64,000 nt of DNA from Achromobacter denitrificans NBRC 15125 (GCF_001571365.1 NZ_BCTQ01000002.1:186001-250000), one strand, 5' to 3'. Numbered from the stretch's first letter, positions 26,568 to 35,775 are shown. Numbers and translations: made by a program. The notes: a model not told the origin generated them from the sequence alone.

Positions 26568-26581
26568 CTTGTATATACAAG
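26568..26581. promoter_or_regulatory. Perfect palindrome CTTGTATATACAAG, GntR-type operator candidate
   Basis: This 14-bp perfect palindrome lies in an AT-rich stretch upstream of the Bug/MBL operon. The same 14 bp occur upstream of the MFS/amidohydrolase operon at 54129-54142. Form and length suit a GntR-family (FadR/VanR-like) site. The rest of the 269-bp gap (26421-26689) shows no gene. Confidence 0.6.
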
Positions 26582-26689
26582 TGTTTACCCCGTAACCACA
26601 CCTTTTGATCAAGGGAATTCTCATCCATCTGGCGCAAACAGCGTCAAAGTGCAGAAGGCGTTGAGAACGGCCCTCCGACAGGCCGGCGT

Positions 26690-28105
26690 TCAGCTATGCC
26701 AGCCGCGCGAAAACGCGGCAGCTTCGCTGAAGCGCGCGCCGCGCGCTGCGGCCTCCGCTGCCGAGCACGCGGGTGCATAGATCAATCCGTCCTCCTGGCT
26801 AGCCTCTGCAGCGTAATCCCGCGCCGCCAGCCTCGCCGCCCCGAGCGCAGTCATGTCGCGAAACGCCGGCACGCGCAAAGGTCGTTGCAGTTGGTCGCAC
26901 AGGAACTGGCAGAAATAGGAGTTGTTCGCCAATCCACCGTCGACCGCCAGGGTTCCTTCCAGCGCGATGTGCGCCTGCATCGCCGCCATGACCTCCGCCG
27001 CGCGCAAGGCGATGCCTTCCAGCATGGATTGCAACAGGTCGCGCCGCGAGGTCGCCGGCGTCATGCCCAACCAGAGCGCGCCCGCGCTCCGGTCCCAATG
27101 CGGACAGGCCAGGCCGGTCAGGGCCGGCACGAAGACCAGCCCGCGTGACAGGGCGGAAGGTCCCTCGAACGCGTCCAATTCGGCTTCGGCATCGAATAGC
27201 CGCAGGCTGCGCGCCCACTCGATTGCGGCTCCGGCGCTATAGACGCCGCCATCGAGCGCATACTGGATGGGGGCATCGCCGATTCTCCAGGCTACGGTCG
27301 GCAGCAGGCCGGAATCCGCATCGCGCGAGCTCTGCTGCCCAGTGTTGACCAATGCAAATGCCCCCGTGCCGAATGTGAACTTAGCCTGTCCCGGACGATG
27401 GCAGCCATGCCCAAACAAGGCGGCCTGCTGATCGACGATCGAGGCGGTTACAGGCGTGCCGCCGACCTCGCCGAAGGCATCCCAGGTGGACCGGATCGGC
27501 GGAAGGCAGTCCATGGGCACCTGGAACAATTCGCACAAGACCTCGTCCCACTGCCCGGTGGCGAGATTCATCAGCGAAGTCCGGGCGGCGGTGGTCACTT
27601 CGGTAGCGCCCTGGCCCGTCAGGTTGCGCAGGAAGTACGCATCTGTCGTGCCCAACTGCAGGCGTCCGGCCCGCCTCGCGGCCTGTACCGCGGGCACATT
27701 CTGCAATAGCCAGGCCAGCTTGCTGGCCGAGAAATAGGAATCCAGCGGCAGCCCCGCGCGGGCCAGCGTCAGGGCCTGCGCGCCTTGTGCCAGTAAGCGC
27801 GACACGGCGTCAGCGGTGCGATTATCCTGCCACACGATGACGGGAGAAAGAGGCTCGCCGGTAACACGGTCCCATGCCAGGCAGCTCTCTCCCTGGTTTG
27901 CCAGGCCGGCCGCGGCGGCAGGCCCCGCCGCCTCCAGGCAGCGGCGCACATTCGCCAGTAGCTCCAACGGATCGTGCTCGACCCAACCCGCTTGCGGATA
28001 ACGCGCAGCGTGCGTCAGCGCCAATGCGATCCGGGCAGGTTGGCCTGGCTCCAGCACGAGGCTGCGGGTGCTGGTGGTTCCTTGGTCGACACTAATGAAA
28101 CGCAT
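26690..28105 (-). CDS. FGGY carbohydrate kinase, glycerol-kinase-like
   Basis: This 471-residue kinase is closest in motif to glycerol kinase. It has SVDQGTTSTRSLVLEP, QAGWVEHDPLELL, VIVWQDNRTADAVSR, GLPLDSYFSASKLAWLL, IVDQQAALFGHG, KFTFGTGAFALVNTG and DGGVYSAGAAIEWARSL. In glycerol kinases the NQRE motif contacts glycerol with Arg and Glu; here it reads NQGE (Gly72, Glu73), so the substrate is probably not plain glycerol. It is the last of three minus-strand genes, 4 bp after the second FAD oxidoreductase. The frame is open upstream, but ATG 28105 begins the family N-terminus. Confidence 0.9.
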   Translation of the reverse strand: MRFISVDQGTTSTRSLVLEPGQPARIALALTHAARYPQAGWVEHDPLELLANVRRCLEAAGPAAAAGLANQGESCLAWDRVTGEPLSPVIVWQDNRTADAVSRLLAQGAQALTLARAGLPLDSYFSASKLAWLLQNVPAVQAARRAGRLQLGTTDAYFLRNLTGQGATEVTTAARTSLMNLATGQWDEVLCELFQVPMDCLPPIRSTWDAFGEVGGTPVTASIVDQQAALFGHGCHRPGQAKFTFGTGAFALVNTGQQSSRDADSGLLPTVAWRIGDAPIQYALDGGVYSAGAAIEWARSLRLFDAEAELDAFEGPSALSRGLVFVPALTGLACPHWDRSAGALWLGMTPATSRRDLLQSMLEGIALRAAEVMAAMQAHIALEGTLAVDGGLANNSYFCQFLCDQLQRPLRVPAFRDMTALGAARLAARDYAAEASQEDGLIYAPACSAAEAAARGARFSEAAAFSRGWHS

Positions 28106-28109
28106 GCGT

Positions 28110-29342
28110 TCAGTCCCGCGCCTCGGCGGCGCCCACAAACCCGATCCAGACGGACCGCAGGCCCGTGGACAAAGGAGGCAAGGGTACAACGATGCGCCTC
28201 TCGGGCAAAGCCGACATCCTGCGTCGCCACACCGGCGTACCATCGAACCTCAGGACCAGATCGCCCGTGATTGCCCGCGGCACGCGCAGCTGCAGCGAGG
28301 TCATCCCCCCCGGCTCGTCCAGGCGCAGCATCGACGGCACCACGTACTTGAGACCAGGCCCCACTTCGATATCCAATGCCGGTCCGGGGTCGCTGCCAAG
28401 CGAGCGCGCAATACGTTCTCCTATCGCCCGTCCTTCCCTGAACGACCAGCCCGCGGTCTCCACCGCGCGCAGCAGGTTGCCGGCGGCGAAATAGCGGGGG
28501 TCAGAGGTCCGTCCATGCTGATCCACCATGGGTCCCCCGCTGCCGCTGTCCTGACGCAGGTGCGATGCGCGGACCAGGGACGCTTCAGGCAGGAATTTTC
28601 CCGTGAACAATACGCCATCGCATGCGATGTCACGGCGCTGCCCTGCGGCGTCTTCAACGGTAACGTGCGTCACGCGGACTTGGCCATGGATATCGACGAT
28701 GCGGGTGCCGTAGTGGAGTGGCACGCCCTTGAGCGCCGAAAACCTAGCCAGCCAGCGCCATGCAGTAGGACGGCTGCCGGCCTCCAGCATCGCGGCCGGC
28801 CGGATCCCCGCTTTGGCACATGACCAGATGGCGGACAAAGCCACCAGTTCCGTGCCTACGATGACTGGCGCCTGGAACGGCATCAGGCCGTGCAGGTACA
28901 GGTGGGCCTGCAGCGCGCCGGTATTCATCACGCCCAGGGGCCGTTGCCCTGAAACCAGCCGCGCGGCGCGCGATGCTTCGCGCGCCCCCGTCGCCAGCAG
29001 TACGCGCGTCGCAGCAGCCTCGACTAGGCCGCCCGGTGTCGTCATCCTCAGCACGCCGCCAGGCTCCAGCGCCACTACATGGTGATCCGTGCAAATACGC
29101 ACGCCGGCATCGGCGGCCGCTACGCGCAACCTGTGCGCGTACGCGGGGCCGGACAGGATGCGGCCGAACTCCCGCAGGCCGAACGGCGGATGCCCGCAGT
29201 GCCGCGGCACGCCACCAGCCTGCGCCTCGCGTTCAATGACCGTCACGCGCTCCATGCCGGACCGGCGGCATGCGATGGCGGCCGCCAGGCCTGCCGGTCC
29301 GCCGCCCACGATCAATATGTCTGCCTGCAATGCGTCGGTCAC
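28110..29342 (-). CDS. FAD/NAD(P)-dependent oxidoreductase (HcnB/GlpB-like partner subunit)
   Basis: This 410-residue flavoprotein opens with the dinucleotide-binding motif ADILIVGGGPAGLAAAIACR, then VIEREAQAGGVPRHCGHPPF and VLLATGAREASRAARL. RYFAAGNLLRAVETAGWSF is the second FAD motif. A C-terminal ~80-residue beta-rich tail (GGMTSLQLRVPRAITGDLVL) has no obvious family. The GTG start at 29342 overlaps the upstream stop as GTGA. It resembles the second flavin subunit of hydrogen-cyanide-synthase/opine-oxidase and GlpB-like complexes. It is expected to pair with the preceding DAO-type subunit and pass electrons to NAD(P) or the chain. Confidence 0.87.
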   Translation of the reverse strand: MTDALQADILIVGGGPAGLAAAIACRRSGMERVTVIEREAQAGGVPRHCGHPPFGLREFGRILSGPAYAHRLRVAAADAGVRICTDHHVVALEPGGVLRMTTPGGLVEAAATRVLLATGAREASRAARLVSGQRPLGVMNTGALQAHLYLHGLMPFQAPVIVGTELVALSAIWSCAKAGIRPAAMLEAGSRPTAWRWLARFSALKGVPLHYGTRIVDIHGQVRVTHVTVEDAAGQRRDIACDGVLFTGKFLPEASLVRASHLRQDSGSGGPMVDQHGRTSDPRYFAAGNLLRAVETAGWSFREGRAIGERIARSLGSDPGPALDIEVGPGLKYVVPSMLRLDEPGGMTSLQLRVPRAITGDLVLRFDGTPVWRRRMSALPERRIVVPLPPLSTGLRSVWIGFVGAAEARD

Positions 29343-30739
29343 GAGTTCTTTCCGATGGCCATGGGTTGATCGAATTTTCCGGCGCTCATCGCGGCCACGC
29401 TTGCACTGCAATAAAAGCCTTGGCAACGTCCCATGCAGACGCGTGTGCGGCGCTTCAGGCCACCCAAATCCCGCGCCGGCAACGGCCCTGCCAGCGCCGC
29501 CTCGATCTCCCTGCGCGTCACCATCTCGCAATGGCACACAATGTCGCCGTGGTCCGGCTGCGACCAGTCGCGCGGCAGATGCTCCGCCAAATTCGGCACG
29601 CGCGGCCATTCAACCCCGGCGGCGTCTGCCTCCACCGGCGGCGCGCCGTCTTCGGTCAGGGCCCAGGCATGCTGCGCCAGCCCCAGCGCGGCGGTCAATC
29701 CGGTTGAGCGTATGCCGCCCAGGACCAGATAGCGCTGTTCCGGCACAAAGCGCACACGGTATTCCTTACGTTCCGTGGCCGGGCGCAGCCCGGCGTATAC
29801 GGCGGACACCGGCATCTGCTCCAGGCCCGGCACCAGCCGCCCCGCCTGCGCGATCAGCTGCGCCAGCTGTTCGTCATTGACGGTGGCCCGCGTCCGATCG
29901 TCCTGTTCCTCCGCCGTAGGACCGACCAGCACATTGCCGAAGATCGTCCGCGACAGCACCACGCCCTTGGTACGTTCATTCGGCACGGGCAGGATGATGT
30001 GCTGGATCAGGCGCGAAGACGGCTTGTCGAACACCACGAACTGCCCCTTGCGCGGCTTGATGGAGAACGAGGCACCGCCCAGCAGTCGCTGTTCGACGAG
30101 GTCGCCATACAGGCCGGCACAATTGATCGTCAGCGCTGCCTTGACTTCGCCGCGGCTGGTGCGCAGCGTCCAGCCTTCCCCCCCCGCCTCGCCGCCCAGC
30201 AGTTCGGTATCGAACGCGAACCACGCGCCCGCCGCCACGGCCTGCCTGGCATAAGCCAGAGGCGAACTCCAGGGATCGATGACGTGCTCGCCCGGCACAA
30301 GCAGCGCTCCCTGGGCTGGCGCCAGCGCCGGCTCGCGCTCCCGCACGCCCGCGGCATCCAGGATCCGGACATCGGCCACGCCATTGGCGCGCGCCTTGTC
30401 CGCCATCGCCGCCAGCTGTTCCCGCTCATCGCCGTTCCACGCGATGACCATGGCTCCGGTGCGCAGGATGGGCAGGTTCAGACGGTCCTTGATTGCCATG
30501 AATTCGCGGTATCCGGCCTGCATGCACCAGAGCTCCAGGCTGTCCGCGGGCGCATCGAAGCCCGTATGCAGCAACGCGCTGTTGCCTTTGCTGGCGCCGG
30601 AAAGAATGTCGGGAGCCTTTTCGATCAGCAAAGTGCGCCGACCGGCCAGCGCATAGCGGCGCGCTACCGCGCAGCCGACCACTCCGCCGCCGATTACGAC
30701 GACATCGTAGTGTCCAGAAAGCGCCTCTAAGTGGGCCAT
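29339..30739 (-). CDS. GlpA-like FAD-dependent dehydrogenase with C-terminal [2Fe-2S] domain
   Basis: This 466-residue enzyme has a DAO-type FAD domain (YDVVVIGGGVVGCAVARRYA, SGASKGNSALLHTGFD, LTINCAGLYGDLVEQRL, LVLGGIRSTGLTAALGLA) and a C-terminal BFD-like [2Fe-2S] domain (about 405-455). Its four cysteines are in DIVCHCEMVTRREIEAAL and RVCMGRCQGFYC. This layout matches GlpA-type glycerol-3-phosphate dehydrogenases and related 2-hydroxyacid oxidases. It is the first gene of the operon with an FAD partner subunit and a GlpK-like kinase, so oxidation of a phosphorylated polyol is the favoured role. The divergent promoter region holds three shared operator-like repeats. Confidence 0.9.
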   Translation of the reverse strand: MAHLEALSGHYDVVVIGGGVVGCAVARRYALAGRRTLLIEKAPDILSGASKGNSALLHTGFDAPADSLELWCMQAGYREFMAIKDRLNLPILRTGAMVIAWNGDEREQLAAMADKARANGVADVRILDAAGVREREPALAPAQGALLVPGEHVIDPWSSPLAYARQAVAAGAWFAFDTELLGGEAGGEGWTLRTSRGEVKAALTINCAGLYGDLVEQRLLGGASFSIKPRKGQFVVFDKPSSRLIQHIILPVPNERTKGVVLSRTIFGNVLVGPTAEEQDDRTRATVNDEQLAQLIAQAGRLVPGLEQMPVSAVYAGLRPATERKEYRVRFVPEQRYLVLGGIRSTGLTAALGLAQHAWALTEDGAPPVEADAAGVEWPRVPNLAEHLPRDWSQPDHGDIVCHCEMVTRREIEAALAGPLPARDLGGLKRRTRVCMGRCQGFYCSASVAAMSAGKFDQPMAIGKNS

Positions 30740-30787
30740 GCAGGTGCCCTAGAAAAGTTCGATGCGGAAATTCTATATGAAATTGAC

Positions 30788-30845
30788 TATTCGGGCATAA
30801 ATTTTGACCATACGGGTATTCTCTAATTCATTCATTGCCCGAATA
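30788..30845. promoter_or_regulatory. Triple TTCGGGCA-type operator between divergent operons
   Basis: TATTCGGGCA at 30788-30797 and its exact inverse TGCCCGAATA at 30836-30845 flank a third related copy, TACGGGTATT at 30811-30820. The first and third share T(T/A)CGGG(C/T)AT and are 21 bp apart, two helical turns. The region is AT-rich and lies between the dehydrogenase and amidase operons. The downstream DeoR/GlpR-type protein is the natural candidate to bind it. Confidence 0.6.
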
Positions 30846-30908
30846 AATCTACATTTCGCCCACTGGTCGAACCATGGGGTTCGCGCCCGCTACCCATCCG
30901 GAGTTTTC

Positions 30909-32357
30909 ATGAGCACGAATTTGGCAGAGCTGGACGCAGTCGCCTGCGCGGAATTGATCAAACGCGGCGATGTCAGCGCCGTGGAGATGGTCGAGGCCGC
31001 GATCACTCGCGTGGAACAGGTCAACGGTCAATTGAACGCGGTCATCCATCCTCGCTTTGAAAAGGCCCTGGTCGAAGCCAAGGCGGGTGTCCACCAGACG
31101 GCGCGGTTCCATGGCGTCCCCATGCTGATCAAGGATCTGGACGGAGTCTCCGCAGGCGATCCCTACTTCGGCGGCGCCCGCTTTCTGAAGGAGCTGAACT
31201 GGAAGGAAAGCGAAGACTCGACGTTGTTCACGCTGCTCAAGCAAGCCGGCTTCATTTTCATCGGCAAGACCAATACGCCGGAGTTCGGCACCATGACGAC
31301 GACCGAGCCGCTCGCCATGGGCCCGACTCACAACCCCTATAAGACGGGCCATTCAACCGGGGGATCCAGCGGCGGATCGGCGGCGAGCGTCGCTGCGCGC
31401 ATGGTGCCTCTTGCCCACGGCGGCGACGGCGGCGGCTCCCTGCGGGTGCCGGCCAGCGAATGCGGCATCGTCGGCCTGAAGCCCTCGCGCGGCCGCGTGT
31501 CGCTGGGCCCCTTCGAGGGCGAGGGCTGGGCGGGCTGCGTCGCCCGCGGCGTCATGACACGCAGCGTGCGCGACAGCGCGGCGGTCCTGGACATCATCGC
31601 GAAAGCCATGCCTGGCGATCCCTACGGCCCGCTGCAGGCGGCCCCCGCCGGCGGTTATGAACAGGCCATTCTGCGTACTCCGCAAAAGCTGAAGGTCGGC
31701 ATGATGCTCAGCACGCCCGGCGGCCAGTTCGCCGTAGACCCCGAGGTCAAGCAGGCCACCATCGCCTGCGCAGGTCTGCTCGAATCGCTGGGCTACCACA
31801 TCGAGGAGGCTCACCCCGCCGCGCTGGACAGCGATGTCATGATGACCAACGTGGCCGTCATCATCCGCAGCTGGACCGCCAGCGCGCTGGATACCTGGGG
31901 CGAGCGCATCGGCCGTCCTATCGTCGAAGGCGACATCGAGCCCATCAATTGGGAGTACTACAAGCTGGGCAAGGGCCTGAGCGCGGTGCAGTACGTGCGC
32001 GCGTTGGAAAACCTGCATCGCTGGTCGCGCGACGTCGAATCCTGGTGGAACGACTACGACCTGCTGATCACCCCCACCGTCTGCTCCCTGCCTCCGCCCC
32101 ACGGCGCGTTCCGCCCGACCGACGACCCCTGGGATCCCTTCCGCAAGGGCGCGGAGATCTCCGCAATGGTGCGCCCCTCCAACGTAACGGGCCAGCCCGC
32201 CATCTCCGTGCCGATCGCTATGTCGGCTTCAGGCTTGCCGATCGGGGTGCAGATGGTGGCGGCAGAAGGCCGCGAAGACATCCTGCTGGCGGTCGCCGCC
32301 GCGCTCGAGCAGATGGTGCGCTGGAGTGAGCGCCGTCCTCCCGTCTGCGCCACCTGA
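30909..32357 (+). CDS. Amidase signature family hydrolase
   Basis: This 482-residue amidase has the full signature region TGGSSGGSAASVAARMVPLA followed by GGGSLRVPASECGIVGLKP. The Ser-cisSer-Lys triad is visible: Lys75 in PMLIKDLDG, the cis-serine in GGSSGGS (around 153) and nucleophile Ser177 in GGGSLRV. GGAG precedes the ATG at 30909; upstream in-frame sequence lies in the operator. It leads a plus-strand operon with a complete peptide-type ABC importer and a DeoR regulator. An imported amide or N-acyl compound would be cleaved here in the cytoplasm; no signal peptide is seen. Confidence 0.92.
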   Translation: MSTNLAELDAVACAELIKRGDVSAVEMVEAAITRVEQVNGQLNAVIHPRFEKALVEAKAGVHQTARFHGVPMLIKDLDGVSAGDPYFGGARFLKELNWKESEDSTLFTLLKQAGFIFIGKTNTPEFGTMTTTEPLAMGPTHNPYKTGHSTGGSSGGSAASVAARMVPLAHGGDGGGSLRVPASECGIVGLKPSRGRVSLGPFEGEGWAGCVARGVMTRSVRDSAAVLDIIAKAMPGDPYGPLQAAPAGGYEQAILRTPQKLKVGMMLSTPGGQFAVDPEVKQATIACAGLLESLGYHIEEAHPAALDSDVMMTNVAVIIRSWTASALDTWGERIGRPIVEGDIEPINWEYYKLGKGLSAVQYVRALENLHRWSRDVESWWNDYDLLITPTVCSLPPPHGAFRPTDDPWDPFRKGAEISAMVRPSNVTGQPAISVPIAMSASGLPIGVQMVAAEGREDILLAVAAALEQMVRWSERRPPVCAT

Positions 32358-32389
32358 ACCCGCCTTAACGAACCGCTCCGGATCTTCCC

Positions 32390-33964
32390 ATGACCAAAAG
32401 CCTTGCACGTTTCGCCCTGTCCGCCAGCGCCGTCCTGCTGGCCGCCGCACTGGCTCCGGCGGCGCACGCCGCCCCCGCCGACAAGACCTTGACCGCAGTA
32501 CTGGAGTCGGACGTCCGCATTCTGGACCCGTCCTTCACCACTATCTACATCACCCGCACGTTCGGCTACATGGTGTATGACACGCTGTTCGGCATGAACG
32601 CCAAGGGCGAAATCAAGCCGCAGATGGTGGACCGCTACGACGTGTCGCCGGACAGCATGCGCTACACCTTCACCCTGCGCCCGGGATTGAAGTTCCATGA
32701 CGGCCAACCGGTAACGGCCGAAGACGTGGTGGCCTCGCTGCAGCGCTGGGGTCAGCGCGACGCCTTGGGCAAGCAGCTGCTCGCCGCCAGCGCCAGCCTG
32801 ACCGCCGACGACGACAAGACCGTCACGCTCAAGCTCAAGGAGCCCTTCGGCCCGGTCCTGCAGACGCTGGGCAAGCCTGCCGCCATGGTGCCGTTCATCA
32901 TGCCCGCGCGCCTGGCCAAGACGCCCATGGGCCAGCAGGTGCCGGAAATCATCGGCTCCGGGCCGTTCGTGTTCCTGAAGAATGAATGGAAGCCCGGCAG
33001 CACCATCTCGTTCGAGCGTTTCAAGGACTATGTTCCGCGCGACGAGCCGGCTGACCTGATGGCAGGCGGCAAGGTCGCAAGACTGGATCGCGTGGTCTGG
33101 AAGTACATCCCGGACGGCAACACCGCTCTGTCGGCATTGCAGGCGGGCGAAGTCGATTACGTGCAGTACCCCTCGTTCGACATGTTGCCCATCCTGGAGA
33201 CGGATTCAAACGTCCAACTGGTGGATCTGAAGGGCCCGAACATGTTCATGGGGTTCTATCGCCTGAACTCGGTGAACAAGCCTATGGACGACCCCGCCAT
33301 CCGCGCCGTGGTCGCGATGGCGGTGGACCAGTCCAAGACCATTGCCGCGCTGGGCGTGCCGGAACGTTTCTCGATGCCGCACTGCGCGACGTACTACATC
33401 TGCGGCTCGGTGCTGGCGACTGACGCCGGCAGCGAACCCTACGCCAAGCCCTCCGTCGCGGCAGCCAGGGAAGCGCTGAAGAAAACCCGCTACGCCGGCG
33501 AAAAGATCGTCATTCTGCAAGCCACCGACATCGACGCGCCCCGTGTGTCCTCGGAGGTGCTGGCACAGACCCTGCGCGAAGTCGGCTTCAACGTCGAACT
33601 GCAAAGCATGGACTGGAACAGCGTCATCTCCAAACGCGCGAGCAAGGACGCCTGGCATATTTTCGGCGTCCACGTTTCGGGCTACGACATGATGTCGCCG
33701 CTGACCAATCTGTACATCGGGAACAACTGCCAGGACTATGCCGGCTGGAACTGCGATGCGCGCATCACCAAGGACCTGGCGGCCTTCCGCCAGACCTCGG
33801 ACCCCGCCGAGCAGAAACGTCTGGCGGCCGATATGCAGAAGGTGGCCTACGAAACGACGCCTGCCGTGATCTGGGGCCAATTCAGCCAGCCAGCCGCCTA
33901 CCGCAAGAACCTCAAAGGCGTGATCGAGTCCTCCATCCCCGTGTTCTGGAACATCTCCAAATGA
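32390..33964 (+). CDS. ABC transporter substrate-binding protein, Dpp/Opp family
   Basis: This 524-residue periplasmic protein of solute-binding family 5 has a signal peptide (FALSASAVLLAAALAPAAHA). Family segments are DVRILDPSFTTIYITRTFGY, SMRYTFTLRPGLKFHDGQPV, SALQAGEVDYVQYPSFD and DDPAIRAVVAMAVDQSK. It captures the substrate for the permease and ATPase genes that follow. Ligands of this family include di/oligopeptides, nickel, glutathione and opine-like compounds. The amidase and polyol-type enzymes alongside suggest an amide- or glycosyl-linked compound, which is inference. Confidence 0.92.
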   Translation: MTKSLARFALSASAVLLAAALAPAAHAAPADKTLTAVLESDVRILDPSFTTIYITRTFGYMVYDTLFGMNAKGEIKPQMVDRYDVSPDSMRYTFTLRPGLKFHDGQPVTAEDVVASLQRWGQRDALGKQLLAASASLTADDDKTVTLKLKEPFGPVLQTLGKPAAMVPFIMPARLAKTPMGQQVPEIIGSGPFVFLKNEWKPGSTISFERFKDYVPRDEPADLMAGGKVARLDRVVWKYIPDGNTALSALQAGEVDYVQYPSFDMLPILETDSNVQLVDLKGPNMFMGFYRLNSVNKPMDDPAIRAVVAMAVDQSKTIAALGVPERFSMPHCATYYICGSVLATDAGSEPYAKPSVAAAREALKKTRYAGEKIVILQATDIDAPRVSSEVLAQTLREVGFNVELQSMDWNSVISKRASKDAWHIFGVHVSGYDMMSPLTNLYIGNNCQDYAGWNCDARITKDLAAFRQTSDPAEQKRLAADMQKVAYETTPAVIWGQFSQPAAYRKNLKGVIESSIPVFWNISK

Positions 33965-34018
33965 CGTCTCTCGCCCCTAGGACGACTGCCGTCCCGCGTA
34001 CGGATAGGAGGCGCTGAC

Positions 34019-34960
34019 ATGCTGAGAAAACTGATCGAGCGCCTGCTGGCCACACTACCAGTCGTCCTGATCGTCGCATTCCTGATTTTCCTGATGCTGC
34101 GCCTGAGTCCCGGAGACCCGGCGCTCATCATGGCCGGCGACAACGCGTCGCCGCAGGACGTGGAACGCATCCGCATACAGCTGGGGCTGGACCAGCCGCT
34201 GCTCCTCAGTTTTCTCACATGGCTGGGCAATGTGCTGCGGGGCGATCTGGGCACCTCGCTATTTGCCAACATGCCCGTGACGGCGCTGATCGCGCAACGC
34301 CTGGAGCCCACGCTGATGCTGGCGGGCTTCGCCACGCTGTTCTCCGTGACGCTGGCGGTGCCGCTGGGCGTGCTGGCGGCCACCCGCCAGGGCTCCTGGA
34401 TCGACCGCGGCGTCATGGTGTTCGTCGTCCTGGGGTTCTCCATGCCGGTGTTCCTGATCGGCTATGGGCTCATCAAGGTCTTCGCCATCCAGCTGGGGTG
34501 GGTTCCCGTCCAGGGCTATGTGTCGTTCTGGACGGATCCGCTCAAGGCCTTGCATCATCTGTGGCTGCCCGCCATCACCATCGGTCTGGTCTACGCCGCG
34601 CTGGTGGCCCGGATGACCCGTTCCTCCATGATGGACGTGCTGCGCCAGGACTACATGCGGACGGCCCGCGCCAAGGGCCTGCGCGCCGCCACCATCCTGG
34701 GCCTGCATGCGCTGAAAAATGCCGCGCCGCCCATCGTCACCACGATAGGCGCGGGTGTCGCCATGCTGCTGGGCGGCGTGGTCGTCACGGAAAGCGTGTT
34801 CGCGATTCCCGGATTGGGCCGACTGACCATAGACGTGGTCCTGCGCCGCGACTACCCCGTGATCCAGGGTCTGCTGCTGTTGTTCTCCCTTATCTACTTC
34901 GTCGTGAACATGGTCGTCGACATGATCTACGTGGCGGTCGACCCGCGGGTGCGCTCATGA
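34019..34960 (+). CDS. ABC transporter permease, DppB-like
   Basis: This 313-residue inner-membrane permease has six predicted helices. It has the DppB/OppB N-terminal layout (LLATLPVVLIVAFLIFLMLR, LSPGDPALIMAGDNAS, IRIQLGLDQPLL) and the cytoplasmic coupling loop LRQDYMRTARAKGLRAATIL, a classical EAA motif. TAGGAGG precedes the ATG. The stop overlaps the next gene's ATG as ATGA. It forms the translocation pore with the DppC-like partner. Confidence 0.94.
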   Translation: MLRKLIERLLATLPVVLIVAFLIFLMLRLSPGDPALIMAGDNASPQDVERIRIQLGLDQPLLLSFLTWLGNVLRGDLGTSLFANMPVTALIAQRLEPTLMLAGFATLFSVTLAVPLGVLAATRQGSWIDRGVMVFVVLGFSMPVFLIGYGLIKVFAIQLGWVPVQGYVSFWTDPLKALHHLWLPAITIGLVYAALVARMTRSSMMDVLRQDYMRTARAKGLRAATILGLHALKNAAPPIVTTIGAGVAMLLGGVVVTESVFAIPGLGRLTIDVVLRRDYPVIQGLLLLFSLIYFVVNMVVDMIYVAVDPRVRS

Positions 34961-35775
34961 AACAGTTCGTCTCACGCCACGGCGTCGCCTGCCTGTGCCT
35001 GGCCTTCCTCGCCGTGCTGGTGCTTGCGGCCGCGTTCGCTCCGCTCCTGACTTCAGTGGATCCGCTCTCGATGTCGCCAACCGAACGCATGAAGCCGCCA
35101 TCGGCGGCGCACTGGTTCGGCACGGATTCCTACGGGCGCGACGTTTTCGTGCGTACGCTCTACGGCGGACGCGTGTCGCTGCTGGTCGGCATCAGCGTCA
35201 CCGTGCTGGCGACCGTCGCCGGCACCCTGATCGGCCTGGTCAGCGGCTATCTCCCGTTGCTGGACAAGATTCTCATGCGGGTCATGGACGGCATCATGTC
35301 CATTCCCGGCGTGGTCCTGGCCGTGGCCTTGATGGCGCTGTTCAAGGCGGACATCCTCACGGTGGTCATCGCGATCGCGATTCCGGAGATTCCCCGCGTC
35401 GCCCGCCTGGTCCGCTCCAGCGTCAAATCGATCAAGGAACAGGAATTCATCCAGGCCGCCCTGGTGTCCGGCTCCACCCTGGGCCGCGTGCTGTTCCGGC
35501 ATGTGCTGCCCAATGCCGCGGGGCCGCTGGCCGTGCAGGCAACCTTCGTATGCGCCTCGGCCATCCTGCTGGAAGCCTACCTGAGCTTTCTCGGCGTCGG
35601 CCTGCCGCAAGAAATCCCCACCTGGGGCAACATCATGAGCGGCGGCAGGGTATCCGTCCAGATTGCCTTCTGGAGCCTGTTCTACCCGGGCGTCGTCCTG
35701 GCGCTGACCATCCTGTCGGTCAACATCCTGGGCGACGCCATCCGCGATGCCTACGACCCGAGGGCCAAGAAATGA
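34957..35775 (+). CDS. ABC transporter permease, DppC-like
   Basis: This 272-residue permease has the DppC family N-terminus with PPSAAHWFGTDSYGRDVFVR and LYGGRVSLLVGISVTVLA. The EAA coupling loop is KSIKEQEFIQAALVSGSTLG, and AILLEAYLSFLGVGLP and WGNIMSGG close it. Start and stop overlap the neighbours by 4 nt, so the transporter genes are translationally coupled. The open frame extends far upstream inside the DppB-like gene but without family similarity. Confidence 0.94.
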   Translation: MKQFVSRHGVACLCLAFLAVLVLAAAFAPLLTSVDPLSMSPTERMKPPSAAHWFGTDSYGRDVFVRTLYGGRVSLLVGISVTVLATVAGTLIGLVSGYLPLLDKILMRVMDGIMSIPGVVLAVALMALFKADILTVVIAIAIPEIPRVARLVRSSVKSIKEQEFIQAALVSGSTLGRVLFRHVLPNAAGPLAVQATFVCASAILLEAYLSFLGVGLPQEIPTWGNIMSGGRVSVQIAFWSLFYPGVVLALTILSVNILGDAIRDAYDPRAKK

